A DNA stretch of 64,000 bases from Enterococcus devriesei (lineage in GTDB: Bacteria > Bacillota > Bacilli > Lactobacillales > Enterococcaceae), in the NCBI RefSeq assembly GCF_001885905.1, contig NZ_JXKM01000008.1:62001-126000 (forward strand), written 5' to 3'. Under the pieces are notes generated by a model, which searched no databases, was not told where the DNA came from, and saw nothing but the letters and a program-made list of their open reading frames with translations. Below are positions 12,840-22,031 of this stretch, piece after piece. Both the position numbers and the translations under genes were made by a program. The number at the start of each line of letters is the position of its first letter. The stretch's first letter is position 1.

Positions 12840-13592
12840 ATGCTTACAGAAGAACGACACAAAAAAATAATCGAATGGTTAGAGCGTGACGGAGTCGTGA
12901 AATCACAAGAGTTAATTCAGTGGTTAGACTCTTCAGAATCCACCGTACGGCGAGATTTACACGAGTTAGAAGAATTAGGAATTTTAGAGCGTGTTCACGG
13001 CGGGGCCAAGCGCCCCCAACATCTCGAGCAAGAGTTAGGAATGTTTGAGAAATCGTCCAAAAACGTTCAGCAAAAACAGTTGATTGCACAATATGCCGCT
13101 GAACAAATTGCTGAAGGCGATGTGATCTATCTCGATGCCGGAACGACCACCTCTGAGATGATCCCTTTTTTAAAAAATAAAACCGTCACCGTTGTCACGA
13201 ACTCCGTTGGACTAGCCGCCCGTTTAGTAGAAGCGCAAATCGCAACGATTGTTTTAGGTGGCCGGATTAAATTGACTACTGATGCCGTTGTAGGATCGCA
13301 AGCGTTGGAACAATTAAAACAATATCGTTTCAACAAAGCCTTCATGGGTATGAATGGCGTCCATTTGGATAGCGGCTACTCAACACCAGATGCAGAAGAA
13401 GCCATTTTAAAAAGAGCAGCCATCAAGCAATCTGAAAAAGCTTTTATTTTAGTCGATCATAGCAAGTTCAATCAAACGAGCTTTGTCAGTGTCGCTCCAT
13501 TGCCGGCAGCTTCAATCCTCACCGATACCTGTCCTTTGGTTATCCATGATCAAATCACAGAACAAACTACCTTAAAGGAGGTTTCTGTATGA
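12840..13592 (+). CDS. fruR: DeoR-family regulator of the fructose operon
   Basis: A 250-residue DeoR-type repressor. The N-terminal winged helix-turn-helix (residues ~5-58) includes STVRRDLHELEELGILERVHGGA. The rest is the sugar-phosphate sensor fold related to ribose-5-phosphate isomerase (GDVIYLDAGTTTSEM, VTNSVGLAARL, DHSKFNQTSF). Such FruR proteins normally release DNA on binding fructose-1-phosphate. The start at 12840 follows AAGGAGG by seven bases; the upstream in-frame extension lies in the promoter. The gene is first in the operon and overlaps fruK by four bases, so it should control its own level. Confidence 0.93.
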   Translation: MLTEERHKKIIEWLERDGVVKSQELIQWLDSSESTVRRDLHELEELGILERVHGGAKRPQHLEQELGMFEKSSKNVQQKQLIAQYAAEQIAEGDVIYLDAGTTTSEMIPFLKNKTVTVVTNSVGLAARLVEAQIATIVLGGRIKLTTDAVVGSQALEQLKQYRFNKAFMGMNGVHLDSGYSTPDAEEAILKRAAIKQSEKAFILVDHSKFNQTSFVSVAPLPAASILTDTCPLVIHDQITEQTTLKEVSV

Positions 13593-14503
13593 TCTATACA
13601 GTGACACTAAATCCTTCGATTGATTATATTGTGCATGTCGACCAATTAACGATCGGCGATGTCAATCGAATGAAAAATGACTTAAAATTACCCGGTGGTA
13701 AAGGCATCAATGTTTCAAGAATCTTGAAACGCATCAATAACGACTCCACTGCCTTAGGTTTTCTTGGCGGATTTACCGGATCGTTTATTGAAAATTGGAT
13801 GACCAAAGAAGCCATCAAAACAAATTTCACCACCGTTGCTGACGACACCCGGATTAATATCAAGCTAAAAGCCGACCAAGAAACTGAAATCAATGGTCAA
13901 GGCCCTGCTGTTTCTCCTGAAGAAATGGCTGAATTGAAAAAAGTCTTAACCAACCTTAACGCTGATGACATCGTCGTTCTTTCTGGCAGCAAGCCAGCCA
14001 GTGTTCCTACCGGCTTTTATCAAGAATTGATCGAAATCGTCAAAGCCCAAGGCGCTTCATTCGTGATTGATACCACCGGCGCAGATTTAATGGATGCTTT
14101 AGAACAAGCACCGCTACTGGTCAAACCAAATAATCATGAATTGGCTGATTTATACCAAACCTCCTTTGACTCCGTTGAAGCAATCTATCCCTTCGGTCAA
14201 CGTTTACTAGACGAAGGTGCGCAACACGCATTAGTTTCAATGGCCGGTGACGGCGCGTTATTATTTACGAAGGACGGCATCTATCGCTCCAATGTGCTTA
14301 AACGAAACGTTAAAAACTCTGTTGGAGCTGGCGATTCAATGATTGCAGGTTTTGTCGGTAACTATACGAAAACGAAAGACCCAGTCGAAGCATTCAAATG
14401 GGGCGTAGCTTGCGGCAGTGCTACAACCTTTTCAGATGATTTAGCCACTGCTGATTTTATTCAAGAATTATTACCAGAAGTTGAGATCACAAAAGTAAAA
14501 TAG
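13589..14503 (+). CDS. fruK: 1-phosphofructokinase
   Basis: A 304-residue PfkB-family kinase that converts fructose-1-phosphate to fructose-1,6-bisphosphate for glycolysis. The first PfkB signature appears as LPGGKGINVSRILKR (residues ~33-47). The catalytic GAGDSMIAGF motif is near residue 248. The ATG lies within the end of fruR (overlap ATGA), preceded by AAAGGAGG. It sits between the regulator and the transporter that produces its substrate, which supports 1-phosphofructokinase over tagatose-6-phosphate kinase. Confidence 0.95.
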   Translation: MIYTVTLNPSIDYIVHVDQLTIGDVNRMKNDLKLPGGKGINVSRILKRINNDSTALGFLGGFTGSFIENWMTKEAIKTNFTTVADDTRINIKLKADQETEINGQGPAVSPEEMAELKKVLTNLNADDIVVLSGSKPASVPTGFYQELIEIVKAQGASFVIDTTGADLMDALEQAPLLVKPNNHELADLYQTSFDSVEAIYPFGQRLLDEGAQHALVSMAGDGALLFTKDGIYRSNVLKRNVKNSVGAGDSMIAGFVGNYTKTKDPVEAFKWGVACGSATTFSDDLATADFIQELLPEVEITKVK

Positions 14504-14551
14504 CTTGCTCTCATCGCTTCTGTTAAAAAGTAAAAAAATGGAGGGACTACC

Positions 14552-16477
14552 ATGCATATTAAAGATTTATTGATCAAAGAAGCCATGATCATGGATTTGC
14601 AGGCAACGACTAAAAAAGCCGCGATCGATGAAATGGTTCAAAAGATGTACGACGCTGGCCGCATTTCTGACATTGAGGTTTATAAAGAAGGAATTTTAAA
14701 TCGGGAAGCGCAAACTTCAACCGGCTTAGGCGACGGCATCGCAATGCCCCACGCCAAAAATAGCGCGGTTAAGGAAGCGACGGTTTTATTTGCAAAAAGT
14801 AAAGCGGGCGTCGATTATGAATCATTAGACGGTCAACCTACTTACCTTTTCTTCATGATCGCTGCTCCAGAAGGTGCGAACGATACTCACTTACAAGCAT
14901 TAGCCGCTCTTTCAAGACTATTGATTGATCCTGATTTTGTTGCGAAACTAAAATCGGCAGAAACACCTGAACAAGTTCAAGAAACTTTTGATACGGCCGA
15001 AAAGGCCAAAGAAGCAGAAGAAAAAGCGGAAGAACAAGCCGCCGCTTTAGAAAGTATCACGGATGAAAATCGTCGCTATCTTGTAGCTGTGACAGCCTGC
15101 CCTACCGGTATCGCTCACACCTATATGGCGGAGGACGCATTAAAGAAAAAAGCAAAAGAAATGGGTGTCGACATCAAAGTCGAAACTAACGGCTCTGAAG
15201 GAATCAAACATCGTCTAACTGATGAAGATATCGCTCGCGCAGACGGCGTCATCGTTGCGGCGGATAAAAAAGTTGAAATGAATCGTTTCAACGGTAAAGA
15301 ATTAGTCAATCGTCCAGTTAGCGACGGTATCCGCAAACCAGAAGAGTTGATCAACTTAGCCTTAAGCGGAAGTGCTCCGATCTATCATGGCGATGGTGAC
15401 AGTTCTTCGGCTGATGAAGAAAAAAGCGACAACGGAACCGTGGGACAACGGATCTATAAAGATTTAATGAACGGCGTTTCTCATATGTTGCCATTCGTTA
15501 TCGGTGGCGGGATCATGATCGCATTGTCATTCATGATCGACCAATTTATGGGTGTTCCCCATTCAGAACTTGCTAATTTGGGAAATTACAACCAAGCGGC
15601 TAGCTGGTTCAACCAAATCGGTGGCGCAGCCTTCGGTTTCATGCTTCCTGTTTTAGCAGGATTCATCGCTTCAAGTATCGCTGACCGTCCTGGTTTGATC
15701 GCTGGGTTTGCAGCTGGTGCTTTAGCTAATACTGGCGGCGCTGGTTTCTTAGGCGCATTACTTGGTGGTTTTATCGCTGGGTATGTCATCATCTTCTTGA
15801 AGAAATTGTTTAAGAACTTGCCTAAATCACTTGAAGGAATCAAAGCAATTCTATTCTATCCTTTCTTTGGATTATTGATCACCGGCTTCTTGATGCTGTT
15901 AGTTAATATCCCTATGAAAGCGATCAACGATGCATTAAATGGTTTCTTGACTGGCCTTAGCGGATCAAATGCGATCTTACTTGGTGCTTTACTTGGTGGG
16001 ATGATGGCGGTTGACTTAGGCGGTCCAATCAACAAAGCGGCCTACGTCTTCGGTACTGCAACACTTGCTTCAAGCGTTGCTCAAGGCGGATCAATCGTTA
16101 TGGCGGCAGTTATGGCCGGCGGAATGGTTCCTCCATTAGCAATCTTTGTCGCGACTCGCCTGTTCAAAAATAAATTCGAAAAAGACCAAGTGGACGCAGG
16201 CTTGACCAATATTGTCATGGGCTTATCCTTCGTGACCGAAGGGGCGATCCCATTTGCGGCAGCCGATCCTATTCGGGTCATTCCAAGTTTCGTCGTAGGT
16301 TCAGCTTTAGCCGGCGGCTTAGTTGGGGCGGTTGGTATCAAATTATTGGCACCACACGGCGGAATCTTCGTAGTTTTATTACTGAGCCATCCACTACTTT
16401 ATCTAGTCTTCATCACGATTGGCGCGATCGTATCAGGAGTCATTTATGGCTTAGTGAAAAAGCCCGTTGCGAAATAG
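14552..16477 (+). CDS. fruA: PTS fructose transporter, IIABC components
   Basis: A 641-residue fused enzyme II that imports fructose and phosphorylates it at C1. EIIA covers about residues 1-145, with the phospho-His in GIAMPHAKN (His67). An Ala/Glu-rich linker (~150-170) follows. EIIB has its phospho-Cys in AVTACPTGIAHT (Cys183). After a short acidic linker, EIIC (about 300-640) carries many membrane helices and the GPINKAAY segment. The start at 14552 follows GGAGGG. It is the last gene of fruRKA and is followed by a strong terminator. Confidence 0.96.
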   Translation: MHIKDLLIKEAMIMDLQATTKKAAIDEMVQKMYDAGRISDIEVYKEGILNREAQTSTGLGDGIAMPHAKNSAVKEATVLFAKSKAGVDYESLDGQPTYLFFMIAAPEGANDTHLQALAALSRLLIDPDFVAKLKSAETPEQVQETFDTAEKAKEAEEKAEEQAAALESITDENRRYLVAVTACPTGIAHTYMAEDALKKKAKEMGVDIKVETNGSEGIKHRLTDEDIARADGVIVAADKKVEMNRFNGKELVNRPVSDGIRKPEELINLALSGSAPIYHGDGDSSSADEEKSDNGTVGQRIYKDLMNGVSHMLPFVIGGGIMIALSFMIDQFMGVPHSELANLGNYNQAASWFNQIGGAAFGFMLPVLAGFIASSIADRPGLIAGFAAGALANTGGAGFLGALLGGFIAGYVIIFLKKLFKNLPKSLEGIKAILFYPFFGLLITGFLMLLVNIPMKAINDALNGFLTGLSGSNAILLGALLGGMMAVDLGGPINKAAYVFGTATLASSVAQGGSIVMAAVMAGGMVPPLAIFVATRLFKNKFEKDQVDAGLTNIVMGLSFVTEGAIPFAAADPIRVIPSFVVGSALAGGLVGAVGIKLLAPHGGIFVVLLLSHPLLYLVFITIGAIVSGVIYGLVKKPVAK

Positions 16478-16485
16478 TTGCAAAC

Positions 16486-16523
16486 AAAAAACCACTTTCG
16501 AAAATTTTCGAAAGTGGTTTTTT
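16486..16523. terminator. Bidirectional terminator after fruA
   Basis: A perfect palindrome centred at 16504/16505 (AACCACTTTCGAAAA and its complement) with A and T runs on the two sides. It ends the fru operon and the small minus-strand membrane protein gene. Confidence 0.9.
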
Positions 16524-16536
16524 TCTTCACTATCAT

Positions 16537-16722
16537 TTATAACCAGCGATCTTTTCTGCGAACACGGACAGGCTGAGGTTTAGGTTCAATTGAAAAAAGA
16601 ATCATTCCGATAAAGAACACTGCGATTGACAAAGGGATTTCTAATGATGCAAGTGGCAATCCAAAAATCATTCCAACGACTAATAAGCAACTACCCATAA
16701 TCTTAATATATCTTAGATTCAT
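16537..16722 (-). CDS. Small two-helix membrane protein, function unknown
   Basis: A 61-residue protein with two hydrophobic segments (about residues 8-24 and 29-45) joined by LEIPLS. The C-terminal tail is strongly basic (PQPVRVRRKDRWL). A good AAAAGGAGAGG site before the ATG and the tight fit between a terminator and the next gene support it as real. It is not recognised. It follows the 442-residue hypothetical gene by about 28 bp and is probably co-transcribed with it. Confidence 0.65.
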   Translation of the reverse strand: MNLRYIKIMGSCLLVVGMIFGLPLASLEIPLSIAVFFIGMILFSIEPKPQPVRVRRKDRWL

Positions 16723-16750
16723 AACTAACCTCTCCTTTTTGTGTTAAGTG

Positions 16751-18079
16751 TTAAATCTCCAGTATGTCCAAATGATTTTTAGCCGACACTTTTTTTTGAT
16801 CAATAAATGACACAATCAAATGCTTTGCTTCTTTTTCCAATGAAAATGTTAAAGAATCATTTTTTCGGCTGACTTGATGGATCGTCATATCGTTTAACGC
16901 TGCTTTCAAATCTTCCAAAGGAAAATCCAAAAAGGCTTTTTTAGGAATAAATAATTGTAAAACAGCTGTGTAGTCTTTGTAACGGGCGTCCTGAATCTTG
17001 AATTCGATTGAATCCCGAATATAATACTCAAAAGCCGCTAAGCCTTTGTCTAACGTCAATTCAGGATATAAAATATGATAGTTCATCATACGTTCACTTT
17101 CATCATCGATCCAAGGAAAATAAGCGAGTGCATTTAGCCCGCCTTTCATTCGATTCACCCGGTATTGATTAGTTAAAAAATTATAGGTGCGTGTAACAAA
17201 ATAGGAAGCTCGATTTTTTTCAGTTGGTTGAAACTGTTCATTTTGATACTGAACCGTTTGAATGACTGTATCTTCAAACGCAAATTCAATATACGGCTGC
17301 TTCAACAATCCAATTCCGTTCGTATAAGACAGTTGTGAAATCCCTAATTGATCACGAAACAGTTGCTGAAATCTTAGATTAGGTTCTTCCTGCCACTGAA
17401 ATGGGTCCTTATATAATTCAAAAAAGACGCCGCCGCCAAGTTCACCCACTTTTTCAACTTGCTGAATCTCCAACAATAACGGCTTCGCAAATAATTTTTT
17501 ATAGGACTCTCCTAGAAACAACCACCAGCAAGACGTTAGACAAACCCCTTTGTAAAAAACATCATAGCCTGGAAAATTATTACAATCCACCACTACGTCG
17601 CCATTAAGCCCTTTCATTTTTGGTAACGCTTGTGTTTCTTCCGCGGACTCAAAGGAACGCCGTTTTACTAGCTCACTAGTGTTATGATATAAATACTCGT
17701 CATACGAGCGTAGGTAGGCGAATAAACCGTGTTGAATCAAACGTGCCTTTAAATAATCCAAATAAACCGTATCCCAATAATAAAAGGTTTTTTCTCGGAT
17801 GATCGACTTTTCAAAAAGAGTATCACCCAGTAAATGAATCGTCGTTTCTTCTTCAGGATTTTTTATTTGAAGCCAAAAATCCTCCTCCATACCAAAATTC
17901 TCAACGACTTGTTGCAATTCTTGATAGTCAAATGCTTGTTCAGAGCCGTTGATCGACATCTCATCTGGTTCCAGCAATAAACGACTCATAATCAACCAGT
18001 CAGCTAAGTGTGACTGAATATCGGATTGCTTTAAATCGCAAAGCTGGCTGACGCCATACAATTTTTGTTGTTTTGTCAT
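16751..18079 (-). CDS. Hypothetical protein, 442 residues
   Basis: A soluble 442-residue protein with no signal peptide, membrane segment or motif I recognise. It is rich in aromatic residues (CWWLFLGESYKKLF, FYYWDTVYLDYLKARL) and acidic overall, with predicted mixed alpha/beta structure. A CNNFPGYDVFYKGVCL stretch near residue 170 carries two cysteines. The start (MTKQQKLYGVSQLCDL) follows AAAGGGGAAGG. It is divergent from a small 50-residue gene and precedes the two-helix membrane protein gene. Codon use resembles the neighbours, so there is no sign of recent transfer. No function is proposed. Confidence 0.75.
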   Translation of the reverse strand: MTKQQKLYGVSQLCDLKQSDIQSHLADWLIMSRLLLEPDEMSINGSEQAFDYQELQQVVENFGMEEDFWLQIKNPEEETTIHLLGDTLFEKSIIREKTFYYWDTVYLDYLKARLIQHGLFAYLRSYDEYLYHNTSELVKRRSFESAEETQALPKMKGLNGDVVVDCNNFPGYDVFYKGVCLTSCWWLFLGESYKKLFAKPLLLEIQQVEKVGELGGGVFFELYKDPFQWQEEPNLRFQQLFRDQLGISQLSYTNGIGLLKQPYIEFAFEDTVIQTVQYQNEQFQPTEKNRASYFVTRTYNFLTNQYRVNRMKGGLNALAYFPWIDDESERMMNYHILYPELTLDKGLAAFEYYIRDSIEFKIQDARYKDYTAVLQLFIPKKAFLDFPLEDLKAALNDMTIHQVSRKNDSLTFSLEKEAKHLIVSFIDQKKVSAKNHLDILEI

Positions 18080-18143
18080 TGCCTTCCCCTTTCTTCTTTC
18101 TCTATTTTAATTATATCTTAAAGATTTAAAAATCACTAAGAAA

Positions 18144-18175
18144 TTGACCATTAAGTTTTCAAAAAATTGTATACT
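18144..18175 (+). promoter_or_regulatory. Weak candidate promoter of the 50-residue protein gene
   Basis: TTGACC (18144-18149) and TATACT (18170-18175) both match consensus well, but the 20-bp spacer is longer than optimal. Confidence 0.35.
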
Positions 18176-18213
18176 AGAATGAATTATGGTAAAAATAAAG
18201 CGGAGGTGTTCAG

Positions 18214-18366
18214 ATGGGTTTAAAATTCGAAAGAGCCGATGATTTGGACAAGCTTTTTGAATCGTTTGCGGTTGATCCTGATAAAGAAGTCAAGAAAGAT
18301 GCGGACATTCAAAAATTTTTAAAACCAAAGAACGACGATACAGATAAAAAAAAGGATCAAGCCTAA
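18214..18366 (+). CDS. Small acidic/basic protein, 50 residues (SPJ_0845-like)
   Basis: A 50-residue ORF with a strong GGAGGTG site 7 nt upstream and a terminator just downstream. The protein starts MGLKFERADDLDKLFESF and ends in a charged, probably disordered KNDDTDKKKDQA tail. Tiny lactobacillal proteins of this look, annotated as SPJ_0845 family, are known; I assign this from memory and only tentatively. It converges with engB. The role is unknown. Confidence 0.7.
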   Translation: MGLKFERADDLDKLFESFAVDPDKEVKKDADIQKFLKPKNDDTDKKKDQA

Positions 18367-18381
18367 AGCTGATCCCTTGAA

Positions 18382-18417
18382 ACTGTAGCCTTTGCTTAAA
18401 CGCAGGCTGCAGTTTTT
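18382..18417 (+). terminator. Terminator after the 50-residue protein gene
   Basis: ACTGTAGCCT (18382-18391) pairs with AGGCTGCAGT (18404-18413) with one G-T pair, followed by TTTTTT on the plus strand. The engB stop is at its edge. Confidence 0.8.
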
Positions 18418-19001
18418 TATTTGATTGCGGCTTCAATTGCTTGCCAAGCCTCTTCTTTGCCTTGCTTTGTTTCCGAAGAAAAAAGGATGAAGGTGTCGCT
18501 TGGATCGAAATCCAATTTTTTCTTAATGGCGCTAGTGTGCTTGTTCCATTTCCCGCGAGGAATCTTATCGGCCTTCGTCGCTACGACGATCACTGGAATA
18601 TCATAGTATTTCAGAAATTCGTACATCTGGATATCTTCTTTACTAGGATCATGACGAACATCGACTAGAGAAACGACGGCTCTCAGTTGTTTCCGGCTAG
18701 TGATATAGGTCTCGATCATCTCACCCCATTTTGCCCGCTCCGTTTTGGAAACTTTGGCATACCCATAGCCAGGTACGTCGACAAAATGTAAAGCATTTTC
18801 AATTAGATAAAAATTTAGCGTTTGAGTTTTGCCGGGTTTGCCAGAAGTCCGTGCAAGATTTTTACGATCAATTAAAGTATTGATGAAGGAAGATTTGCCA
18901 ACATTGGAACGTCCAGCCAAAGCGATTTCAGGTAAATCTGTTTCTGGATACTGTTTGGGCGAGACCGCGCTAATTACGATCTCTGCATTATGAACTTTCA
19001 T
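18417..19001 (-). CDS. engB: Ribosome biogenesis GTPase EngB/YsxC
   Basis: A 194-residue essential GTPase needed for late assembly of the 50S subunit. G1 is GRSNVGKSS (residues ~30-38). G3 is [10 protein letters not shown]4 is TKADKIPR, and the G5 region lies near FSSETKQGK. The start is placed at ATG 19001 (MKVHNAEIV) after AAAGG; an upstream in-frame ATG falls inside a hairpin and gives an atypical leader. It lies downstream of clpX, the usual Firmicute order. A terminator-like hairpin sits directly before its ribosome-binding site (see that entry), so expression from clpX may depend on read-through. Confidence 0.95.
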   Translation of the reverse strand: MKVHNAEIVISAVSPKQYPETDLPEIALAGRSNVGKSSFINTLIDRKNLARTSGKPGKTQTLNFYLIENALHFVDVPGYGYAKVSKTERAKWGEMIETYITSRKQLRAVVSLVDVRHDPSKEDIQMYEFLKYYDIPVIVVATKADKIPRGKWNKHTSAIKKKLDFDPSDTFILFSSETKQGKEEAWQAIEAAIK

Positions 19002-19016
19002 TCTTTCACGCCTTTC

Positions 19017-19055
19017 AAAAAAGGAGCTGGGACACGAATCTGTCGCAGCTCCTTT
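19017..19055 (-). terminator. Terminator-like hairpin between clpX and engB
   Basis: On the minus strand AAAGGAGCTGCGACA pairs with TGTCCCAGCTCCTTT around a six-base loop, followed by TTTTTT. The T-run is directly followed by the GAAAGG ribosome-binding site of engB, 16 bases from its start. It resembles the GCTGGGAC hairpins widespread in low-GC Gram-positives. Confidence 0.7.
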
Positions 19056-19101
19056 CACACATCTATTTTAGTGTAGCAACTTTCACTTTCGAATTCGCCT
19101 A

Positions 19102-20349
19102 CTAACCGGCTTTTTTTTCGTCCGTTTGATATTCAATCACTGGTTTACCAGAACCGTCAACTGAATCTTTCGTAACAACGACTTTAGCGATTGTTTCGTC
19201 AGAAGGAATATCAAACATAACATCCATCATGACATCCTCAATAATGGAGCGCAGTCCACGTGCCCCAGTATTCCGTGCAATTGCTTTGTCTGCAATGGCA
19301 TTCAGGGCATCTGGATCAAAAGATAACTCCGTTTCATCGTAAGAAAGTAATTTTTGATATTGCTTAACTAACGCATTTTTAGGTTCAGTCAAAATATGAA
19401 CTAAATCTTCAGTCGTTAATTTTTCCAAAGCGGTTGTAACAGGTAACCGTCCAATGAATTCTGGAATTAAACCAAATTTCAACAAATCTTCTGGGATGAT
19501 TTGTTGCATAATGCTTTCATCCTCATCGACTTTTTTGTTATTTGTTCCAAAACCGATCGTCTTTTCACCTAAGCGGTTCTTGACGATTGTTTCAATCCCA
19601 TCAAAGGCACCACCGACAATGAATAAAATATTCGTTGTATCGATTTGGATAAACTCTTGATGTGGATGCTTCCGTCCACCTTGAGGCGGCACGCTCGCAA
19701 CGGTTCCTTCAAGAATCTTCAATAATGCTTGTTGAACACCTTCACCGGAAACATCACGAGTAATTGAGACATTCTCGCTTTTACGAGTAATCTTATCAAT
19801 TTCGTCGATATAGATAATTCCCTTTTCCGCACGTTCAACATTATAATCTGCTGATTGTAATAATTTTAAGAGGATATTCTCAACATCTTCCCCTACATAA
19901 CCAGCTTCCGTCAAACTTGTCGCATCGGCAATTGCGAATGGAACGTTCAAAGTCCGAGCTAATGTTTGAGCTAAGAACGTTTTACCAGAACCAGTTGGTC
20001 CGATTAAACAAATATTACTTTTTTGCAATTCAACTTCATCGGTTCCATCGTTTTCAGTATTCACCCGTTTGTAATGGTTATATACCGCGACTGACAAAGC
20101 TTTTTTCGCTCGATCCTGTCCGATGACATATTGATTTAAAACATCTAATAGTTCTTTTGGTTTCGGTACATCGATAAATTCACGAATCGCTTCTTCGTGG
20201 AACTCTTCGTCGATAATCTCTTTACAAAGGTCGATACATTCATTACAGATGTATACTCCGGGACCCGCAACAACTTTTTTTACTTCTTCTTGGGTCTTGC
20301 CGCAAAATGAACAGCGAACTGTCTCACCTGCGCCTGTGCTTTCATACAT
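19102..20349 (-). CDS. clpX: ATP-dependent Clp protease ATP-binding subunit ClpX
   Basis: A 415-residue AAA+ unfoldase that feeds proteins to ClpP. The N-terminal zinc-binding domain has CSFCGKTQ and CNECIDLC (Cys 13, 16, 35, 38). Walker A is [12 protein letters not shown], the pore loop is GYVGEDVE, and Walker B is [10 protein letters not shown]. The IGF loop that docks on ClpP is present in GEKTIGFG. The ATG at 20349 is six bases after GAGGTG. An in-frame GTG nine bases upstream overlaps that site and is rejected. A promoter is visible ~60 bp upstream. Confidence 0.97.
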   Translation of the reverse strand: MYESTGAGETVRCSFCGKTQEEVKKVVAGPGVYICNECIDLCKEIIDEEFHEEAIREFIDVPKPKELLDVLNQYVIGQDRAKKALSVAVYNHYKRVNTENDGTDEVELQKSNICLIGPTGSGKTFLAQTLARTLNVPFAIADATSLTEAGYVGEDVENILLKLLQSADYNVERAEKGIIYIDEIDKITRKSENVSITRDVSGEGVQQALLKILEGTVASVPPQGGRKHPHQEFIQIDTTNILFIVGGAFDGIETIVKNRLGEKTIGFGTNNKKVDEDESIMQQIIPEDLLKFGLIPEFIGRLPVTTALEKLTTEDLVHILTEPKNALVKQYQKLLSYDETELSFDPDALNAIADKAIARNTGARGLRSIIEDVMMDVMFDIPSDETIAKVVVTKDSVDGSGKPVIEYQTDEKKAG

Positions 20350-20406
20350 AGCTGTCACCTCTTGTTTCTTTCTCTACAAGTGTTTCCACGATTGCAGTCT
20401 TTATCT

Positions 20407-20434
20407 ATAATACCACAAAGCCTCAAAAAGACAA
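20407..20434 (-). promoter_or_regulatory. Predicted promoter of clpX
   Basis: Minus strand TTGTCT (20429-20434), 16 bp, TATTAT (20407-20412) with a TGG extension. No CtsR direct repeat is seen nearby. An 8-bp inverted repeat (AGAAGTAA/TTACTTCT, 20503-20530) lies further upstream, with no known role. Confidence 0.6.
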
Positions 20435-20551
20435 AGAAACCGAGAACAAATAGAAAGGATTTCTAAAGAACATTTATTGAAATGATCAGCTTTTATAATA
20501 TGAGAAGTAATTTTCGAATAAGTTACTTCTAAAAAACATTTATTCACAAAT

Positions 20552-20585
20552 AAAGAGGTGTGACGAAATTTCGTCACACCTCTTT
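20552..20585 (-). terminator. Terminator after the lysozyme gene
   Basis: A perfect 17-bp palindrome (AAAGAGGTGTGACGAAA and its complement) just past the stop codon. Its GTGTGAC core is shared with the dgkB terminator. Confidence 0.85.
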
Positions 20586-20591
20586 TGAAGT

Positions 20592-22031
20592 TTATTTTGC
20601 GTACCAGCCGATGCCTTCATATTTCCAGCCTCGTGTCCTTAATACGTTTACTTCATTTTGATCCTTTGTGTAATGATGAGAGCCGCTTCTTAACCCTGGA
20701 TTAAACAAGCGATGAATCTTCACGCTCTTATTATTATCAGAATACCAAGCGATACCTTCGTATGTCCATTTATGCTTTGTTGTTAAAACTTTTACTTCGT
20801 TCCAATCCAAAGTATAATGGTGGTCGCGAAGTGTAGAATTATACAATCGGTAGACTGGCGCTCCAGTGGAAGGCGCATTCCAAGCAATGCCTTCATATCT
20901 GCCCCAACCAATTTTTACTAAATGATTTTTTTCATTCAAATTTGCAGTATAAAAATGTTCATAATTATTAGGATTATACAATCGATACATAGGGATACTA
21001 TTATTTGATGGAGGTTTTGGTGCCGGATTGCTAAACATCCCTGTATAATCGGCATTAATATCAAAATTCCCACTAATGCCCGGGAAAGTCAGTTGAGATG
21101 ACCATTGCCAAGCGCCATATTGTGTATAAAAATTTTGGGTTGATAGATTGTAAGGATATGCTGCTACCCAAATATTTTTATTTCCTAAGGTCGCAGCATT
21201 GATTCGTCCAGAATTAATCCAATTCAAACCGATATAATGACGGACATTACCAAATCCCAATGCTTTCAACCGATTTTCAAAGGCTTTAGAATTGTTTGTA
21301 TGGTTACCTTTACCAGCGATCTGAGGTTCTTCAATATCGTTTACCATCACTGTGCTATTATCAAGGCCAAATCTTCGAGCAGCTGCTGAAAAATAATTTG
21401 CTTCTGCTACTGCTTGAGCATCATTGACAAACCAACTATAGTGATAAGCAGAAACTTTCAACCCAGCAGCCTTGGCATTATTGATTTGAGCTTGGGCATA
21501 TGGATTAATGTAACTCGTTGCTTCCGTTAATTTCACAACTACACCGGTTATTCCGTAACTTTTGATCTTTTGGAAGTTCGCTACTGAGATATTTCCATTA
21601 TGGGAAGAAATATCAATGAAGCTTTTACTAGGTGTATTTGTATTTGTCACAGGGACTGTCGGTATAGCCGAAAATAATTGAATTGACGGAGCCAAATCGG
21701 AACGGCCTTTTGGTAGCATCATTGTTCCCTCTGCAGTATCAATTTGGCTCTCCACTACAGGTGCAGCTTCTTCACTTTCAGTGTTTTCAGTGTTTTCAGT
21801 GTTTTCCGTACTTTCTGTACTTTCTACTTCATTGGAGCTCGATATGATCTGTTCACTTGTCTGTGAGGTAGCTTGAGAAGCGCTTGTACTAGTTGTCTCG
21901 CTTCCCACTACTTCTGACGTGCTAATTTCATTTCCATCATTGACTGTCACCGATTCTTCAGCTGAAACGGTTTTAGCTAGGCCTAAGCAAACCGTAACTA
22001 ATAGACTCAATCCTAAAATTTTCTTTTTCAT
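20592..22031 (-). CDS. Secreted GH25 lysozyme (N-acetylmuramidase) with C-terminal repeats
   Basis: A 479-residue exported protein. A signal peptide spans residues 1-24, with probable cleavage after TVSA. Residues ~30-95 form a Ser/Thr/Glu-rich low-complexity linker, including a TEN tripeptide run. The GH25 domain (about 136-330) has the expected FIDISSHNG start (Asp140) and a MVNDIEEP strand that places the catalytic Asp/Glu (232/234). The C-terminus holds three copies of a ~45-residue module typified by YRLYNPNNYEHFYT ... GWGRYEGIAW, as in DUF5648-type repeats, which probably bind the wall. It is expected to cut the MurNAc-GlcNAc bond of peptidoglycan. It stands alone with its own terminator and GGGAGG site. 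Confidence 0.9.
   Translation of the reverse strand: MKKKILGLSLLVTVCLGLAKTVSAEESVTVNDGNEISTSEVVGSETTSTSASQATSQTSEQIISSSNEVESTESTENTENTENTESEEAAPVVESQIDTAEGTMMLPKGRSDLAPSIQLFSAIPTVPVTNTNTPSKSFIDISSHNGNISVANFQKIKSYGITGVVVKLTEATSYINPYAQAQINNAKAAGLKVSAYHYSWFVNDAQAVAEANYFSAAARRFGLDNSTVMVNDIEEPQIAGKGNHTNNSKAFENRLKALGFGNVRHYIGLNWINSGRINAATLGNKNIWVAAYPYNLSTQNFYTQYGAWQWSSQLTFPGISGNFDINADYTGMFSNPAPKPPSNNSIPMYRLYNPNNYEHFYTANLNEKNHLVKIGWGRYEGIAWNAPSTGAPVYRLYNSTLRDHHYTLDWNEVKVLTTKHKWTYEGIAWYSDNNKSVKIHRLFNPGLRSGSHHYTKDQNEVNVLRTRGWKYEGIGWYAK
21777..21821 (-). repeat. 9-bp tandem repeat in the lysozyme linker
   Basis: Five consecutive 9-base units (three identical TTCAGTGTT on the plus strand, then two diverged). 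They encode the STE/NTE tripeptides of the linker. Unit number may vary between strains by slippage without changing the frame. Confidence 0.8.

Noticed and set aside
20503-20530. Inverted repeat AGAAGTAA/TTACTTCT as a terminator
   Set aside because: It is short and has no T-run; a true terminator for the lysozyme gene lies just beside it.
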